NCBI GenBank assembly: GCA_022565655.1
Contig: JAIUMG010000025.1
Location: 1 to 17,510, forward strand
Source: Alkalimonas sp.
GTDB taxonomy: Bacteria; Pseudomonadota; Gammaproteobacteria; Enterobacterales; Alteromonadaceae
DNA: 17,510 nt
Direction of reading: 5' to 3'
Part shown: one piece after another, positions 14,993 through 17,510 of the stretch
How the letters are laid out: each line of letters begins with the position of its first letter
Numbering within the stretch: the first letter of the stretch is position 1
Notes under the pieces: generated by a model
Told to the model about the DNA's origin: nothing
Databases searched by the model: none
Seen by the model: only the letters and a program-made list of their open reading frames with translations
Position numbers and translations under genes: made by a program

Positions 14993-16369
14993 ATGGCATT
15001 AAACGTCGTTATACTGGCCGCCGGTAAAGGCACACGGATGAAGTCGGATTTACCTAAGGTGCTGCATAAAGTGGCTGAGCGGCCCATGGTTCAGCATGTG
15101 ATTGATACCGCTCGCGCCTTAGGCGCTGCCAAGCCACAACTGGTGTATGGCTATGGTGCTGAGGCTTTACAGGCCGCTTTGGGCGAACAACCATTGCACT
15201 GGGTACTGCAGGCCAAGCAGCTGGGGACTGGCCATGCGGTGGCGCAAGCTATTCCCAATATTGCCGATGAGGATACCGTGCTGGTGCTCTATGGCGATGT
15301 ACCGTTAACGCGGTTAGATACCCTGCAGCAACTGCTGGCAGCTAAACCGGCCGATGGCCTAGCCATTTTAACGGTAAATCTGACCAACCCAACCGGTTAT
15401 GGCCGCATTGTGCGTGCTGGTGCAAATAATAGCGGCAAGGTGGTCGGCATTGTCGAGCAAAAAGATGCCTCGCCAGAGCAACTAAAAATCAACGAAGTAA
15501 ATAGCGGCATTATGGCGCTGCCAGGCAAGCAGTTAAAAAGCTGGCTGGGCCGTTTATCCAACAGCAATGCCCAGGGCGAATACTACCTAACCGATGTCAT
15601 TGCCATGGCGCACGCTGAAGGCGTCGAAATAGCCACTGCTCAGCCACAAAACCCGATGGAAGTCGAAGGTGCCAACAACCGAGTGCAGCTAGCCGCGTTG
15701 GAAGGGGCTTATCAGCAGCGCAAAGCTGAAGAGTTGATGCTGGCTGGTGCCAACTTACGCGATCCATATCGCGTAGACGTGCGCGGTAGCGTCGAGGTGG
15801 GCAATGATGTGCTGATCGATATTAATGTGATCTTTGAAGGCAAAGTGGTGCTGGGTAAAGGCGTGACCATAGGGGCCAACTGCATGTTAAAAGACTGCGT
15901 CATTGGCGATTACAGCGAAATCAAACCCAACTCCATGATCGAGCAATCACAGGTCGGCACGCACTGCTCGGTCGGGCCATACGCCCGCTTGCGGCCCAAT
16001 TCAGTAATGCTGGATGACAGCCATGTCGGCAACTTTGTCGAGATGAAAAAAACCACCCTCGGTAAAGGATCCAAAGCCAACCATCTGACCTACCTGGGCG
16101 ATGCCGTGATTGGTGAAAAAGTAAATGTCGGTGCTGGCACTATTACTTGCAATTACGATGGTGCCAACAAGTTTGTCACCACCATCAAAGACGGCGCCTT
16201 TATTGGCTCCAACAGCGCACTGGTAGCACCGGTTACGGTGGGTGTTAACGCCACCATCGCCGCAGGCTCTGTACTGACCAAAGATGCCGGTGACAATGAG
16301 CTGGTAGTGGCCCGCGCCAAGCAGCGCCATATTGATGGTTGGCAGCGGCCGGTGAAGCTGAAAAAGTAA
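14993..16369 (+). CDS. glmU: Bifunctional UDP-GlcNAc pyrophosphorylase / glucosamine-1-phosphate acetyltransferase
   Basis: GlmU, 458 aa (E. coli 456), makes UDP-GlcNAc in two steps in the cytoplasm: acetyl transfer to glucosamine-1-phosphate, then uridylyl transfer. The product feeds peptidoglycan and LPS synthesis. The N-terminal nucleotidyltransferase domain (about residues 1-230) opens with VVILAAGKGTRM, including R15, then K22 in DLPKVLH, and has YGDVPL near residue 102. The C-terminal left-handed beta-helix (about 250-458) shows hexapeptide repeats such as IGANCMLKDCVIGDYSEI. The acetyltransferase histidine is H364 in NHLTYLGDA (E. coli H363), followed by GAGTITCNYDGANK. The ATG at 14993 has AAGGA at 14980-14984. 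An earlier ATG at 14985 is out of frame and stops after five codons. In many Gammaproteobacteria this gene directly follows atpC; here three genes lie between them. Confidence 0.98.
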   Translation: MALNVVILAAGKGTRMKSDLPKVLHKVAERPMVQHVIDTARALGAAKPQLVYGYGAEALQAALGEQPLHWVLQAKQLGTGHAVAQAIPNIADEDTVLVLYGDVPLTRLDTLQQLLAAKPADGLAILTVNLTNPTGYGRIVRAGANNSGKVVGIVEQKDASPEQLKINEVNSGIMALPGKQLKSWLGRLSNSNAQGEYYLTDVIAMAHAEGVEIATAQPQNPMEVEGANNRVQLAALEGAYQQRKAEELMLAGANLRDPYRVDVRGSVEVGNDVLIDINVIFEGKVVLGKGVTIGANCMLKDCVIGDYSEIKPNSMIEQSQVGTHCSVGPYARLRPNSVMLDDSHVGNFVEMKKTTLGKGSKANHLTYLGDAVIGEKVNVGAGTITCNYDGANKFVTTIKDGAFIGSNSALVAPVTVGVNATIAAGSVLTKDAGDNELVVARAKQRHIDGWQRPVKLKK

Positions 16370-16387
16370 TTGCCACTCTCATGGCCC

Positions 16388-16397
16388 TGTTATAACC
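16388..16397 (+). promoter_or_regulatory. Single GTTATAACC element upstream of the HlyD-type gene
   Basis: TGTTATAACC holds the same palindromic core GTTATAAC as the pairs at 9431 and 11763, and lies 185 bp before the adaptor start, a distance like that at the two peptidase genes. It is a single copy, and the TCACA and GTTATCGC blocks are absent, so a regulatory role is only a possibility. Confidence 0.3.
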
Positions 16398-16573
16398 GAC
16401 GGGGTCAATATGCTCTCATTCTTCGCGAGCCCTTTTCCTCGCTTGATATAGTCCCTTATTGCTTTAGGCGAATTGCTTCAGGATAAAATACAATCATAAA
16501 TTTATTGTGATCATTTTTATTTCTGAATATCATCGAATGTAAAAGTATCAATGCATTCGTTTCAGGGACTTGT

Positions 16574-17510
16574 ATGAAAACCAACTTCAGTACGCTGGTC
16601 TACAGCGCCATTGGTCTGCTTTCGGCGTTGCTGCTGATCAGCGGTTGGAGCATCGGCTTTGCCGGTGGTTTGCATTACATCAATGCTGCCAGTGTCAGCG
16701 TGGCGACGGTGCAAAGCGGTGATTTCACCCAGCGGGTGACAGGCTATGGCAGTTTGCAATCGCAAAATCAGCGGTTACTGACCGCCAGCAGTATGGCGAC
16801 GGTGGATGAGATTAAGTTGCGCCCTGGCGCGGTAGTCGAGCCTGATAGCATTATTCTGACGTTAAAAAATCCTGCCTTAGAAGTGGCCGCGCAGCAGGCG
16901 TTGGCCAATTTACACAATAAACGCAGCAATAGCCGCCGGCTAGCGTTGGAACAACAACGCGAAATTCTTGAGCAAAGCTCCCGATTGGCTGAATTGAAAT
17001 CCGATTCTGAATTGGCGGCGCTGCAAGTCGAAGCCGAAGCACCATTGGCTGCTGCTGGTATCATTTCTGCAATGGATGCCCGCCGTAGCCGTGCGCGGGC
17101 TGATCAGCTGGCCGAGCGCTACCAGTTGGAGCTGCAAAAACTTGAAACGCTGAAGGAAGTGCATCAGCAGTATTTGCTGATCCAGCAAGAAGATATTCAG
17201 CAAGCTGAAGCAGAGCTTGCAAATGCCACCTATCAGTTGCAGCAACTGGTGGTGCGGGCGGGTCTGGCCGGTGTGTTGCAGCGCTTGCCGGTAAGTTTAG
17301 GCCAGAGCGTCAATATTGGCGATGAACTGGCGCTGGTCGGTAGTTTGTCGCCCTTAATCGCGGAAGTAAAGGTGCCGCAAATGCAGGTACGTTTACTGCA
17401 AGTGGGTGCCAACGCCGAAGTCGATAGCCGCCATGGCATTGTCACCGGTCAGGTGGTACGCATTGATCCTGTGGTGGCCGATGGCGCGGTGCAGGTAGAT
17501 ATTTTATTGC
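16574..17510 (+). CDS. HlyD/MacA-type periplasmic adaptor (membrane fusion protein), 3' end outside window
   Basis: An open frame runs from ATG 16574 to the window edge (312 codons) without a stop. The translation starts MKTNFSTLVYSAIGLLSALL, one N-terminal membrane helix at about residues 8-34. Next comes a lipoyl-type half domain (about 42-100), including LLTASSMATVDEIKLRPGAV and ending LTLKNPALE. Residues about 102-224 are a long coiled-coil hairpin rich in Gln, Glu, Ala and Leu. The second lipoyl half follows (VVRAGLAGVLQRLPVSLGQS, about 226-245), then the beginning of a beta-barrel (AEVKVPQMQVRLLQVGANAE). This order is that of adaptors linking inner-membrane ABC or RND pumps to an outer-membrane channel. 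The partner genes are probably beyond the right edge. The start has no strong ribosome binding site beyond AGGGA at 16564-16568, 5 nt upstream. Whether it works in efflux, peptide export or lipoprotein transport cannot be told. Confidence 0.88.
   Translation, partial: MKTNFSTLVYSAIGLLSALLLISGWSIGFAGGLHYINAASVSVATVQSGDFTQRVTGYGSLQSQNQRLLTASSMATVDEIKLRPGAVVEPDSIILTLKNPALEVAAQQALANLHNKRSNSRRLALEQQREILEQSSRLAELKSDSELAALQVEAEAPLAAAGIISAMDARRSRARADQLAERYQLELQKLETLKEVHQQYLLIQQEDIQQAEAELANATYQLQQLVVRAGLAGVLQRLPVSLGQSVNIGDELALVGSLSPLIAEVKVPQMQVRLLQVGANAEVDSRHGIVTGQVVRIDPVVADGAVQVDILL

Noticed and set aside
1..17510. CRISPR array, tRNA, rRNA, insertion sequence or attachment site
   Set aside because: I saw no regularly spaced repeats, no cloverleaf or rRNA-like sequence, no transposase or integrase, and no paired terminal repeats.

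Overview
The window is a piece of gammaproteobacterial chromosome. It has the end of parB, then a complete F1Fo ATP synthase operon in the order atpI-B-E-F-H-A-G-D-C, then glmU further on. The proteins align along their length with what I remember of the Escherichia coli and Pseudomonas versions: alpha 513 aa, gamma 287, delta 177, epsilon 139. The parB-atpI junction and the atp-to-glmU order are typical of Gammaproteobacteria. Base composition looks close to balanced. The PD40-type membrane regulator and the secreted S9 and M16 peptidases suggest a free-living, protein-degrading lineage of the Alteromonadales type. I cannot name a genus. Every gene I can support lies on the + strand.

Layout. 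3-92: C-terminal tail of ParB. 93-217: gap with a good sigma70-like promoter. 218-7131: nine atp genes with short gaps and clear ribosome binding sites, closed by a strong terminator at 7151-7178. 7271-9403: a membrane-anchored regulator with a winged-helix domain, one membrane helix and a large periplasmic beta-propeller region. 9625-11604: a secreted serine peptidase of family S9, closed by a terminator. 11968-14844: an outer-membrane-type lipoprotein zinc peptidase of family M16 (pitrilysin-like), closed by a terminator. 14993-16369: glmU. 16574 to the window edge: the first 312 codons of a HlyD/MacA-type periplasmic adaptor.

How the parts work together. The atp operon makes the complete proton-driven ATP synthase plus its assembly factor AtpI. 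GlmU makes UDP-GlcNAc for peptidoglycan and LPS. The three genes between atpC and glmU look like an inserted accessory module. The control regions of the two peptidase genes share the same arrangement: two tandem GGTTATAAC-type elements 11-12 bp apart, then TCACA(A/C)CAAA, then GTTATCGC, at nearly equal spacing. The DNA-binding regulator sits directly upstream. I propose, as inference, a small peptidase regulon controlled by this membrane regulator. It is the most interesting accessory feature of the window. A single GTTATAACC also lies about 185 bp before the adaptor gene.

The ATP synthase has two unusual features in its membrane sector. Subunit c has lost most of the conserved glycines of its first helix. 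Subunit a has lysine where E. coli has Asp119 in the proton channel. All F1 catalytic motifs look normal.
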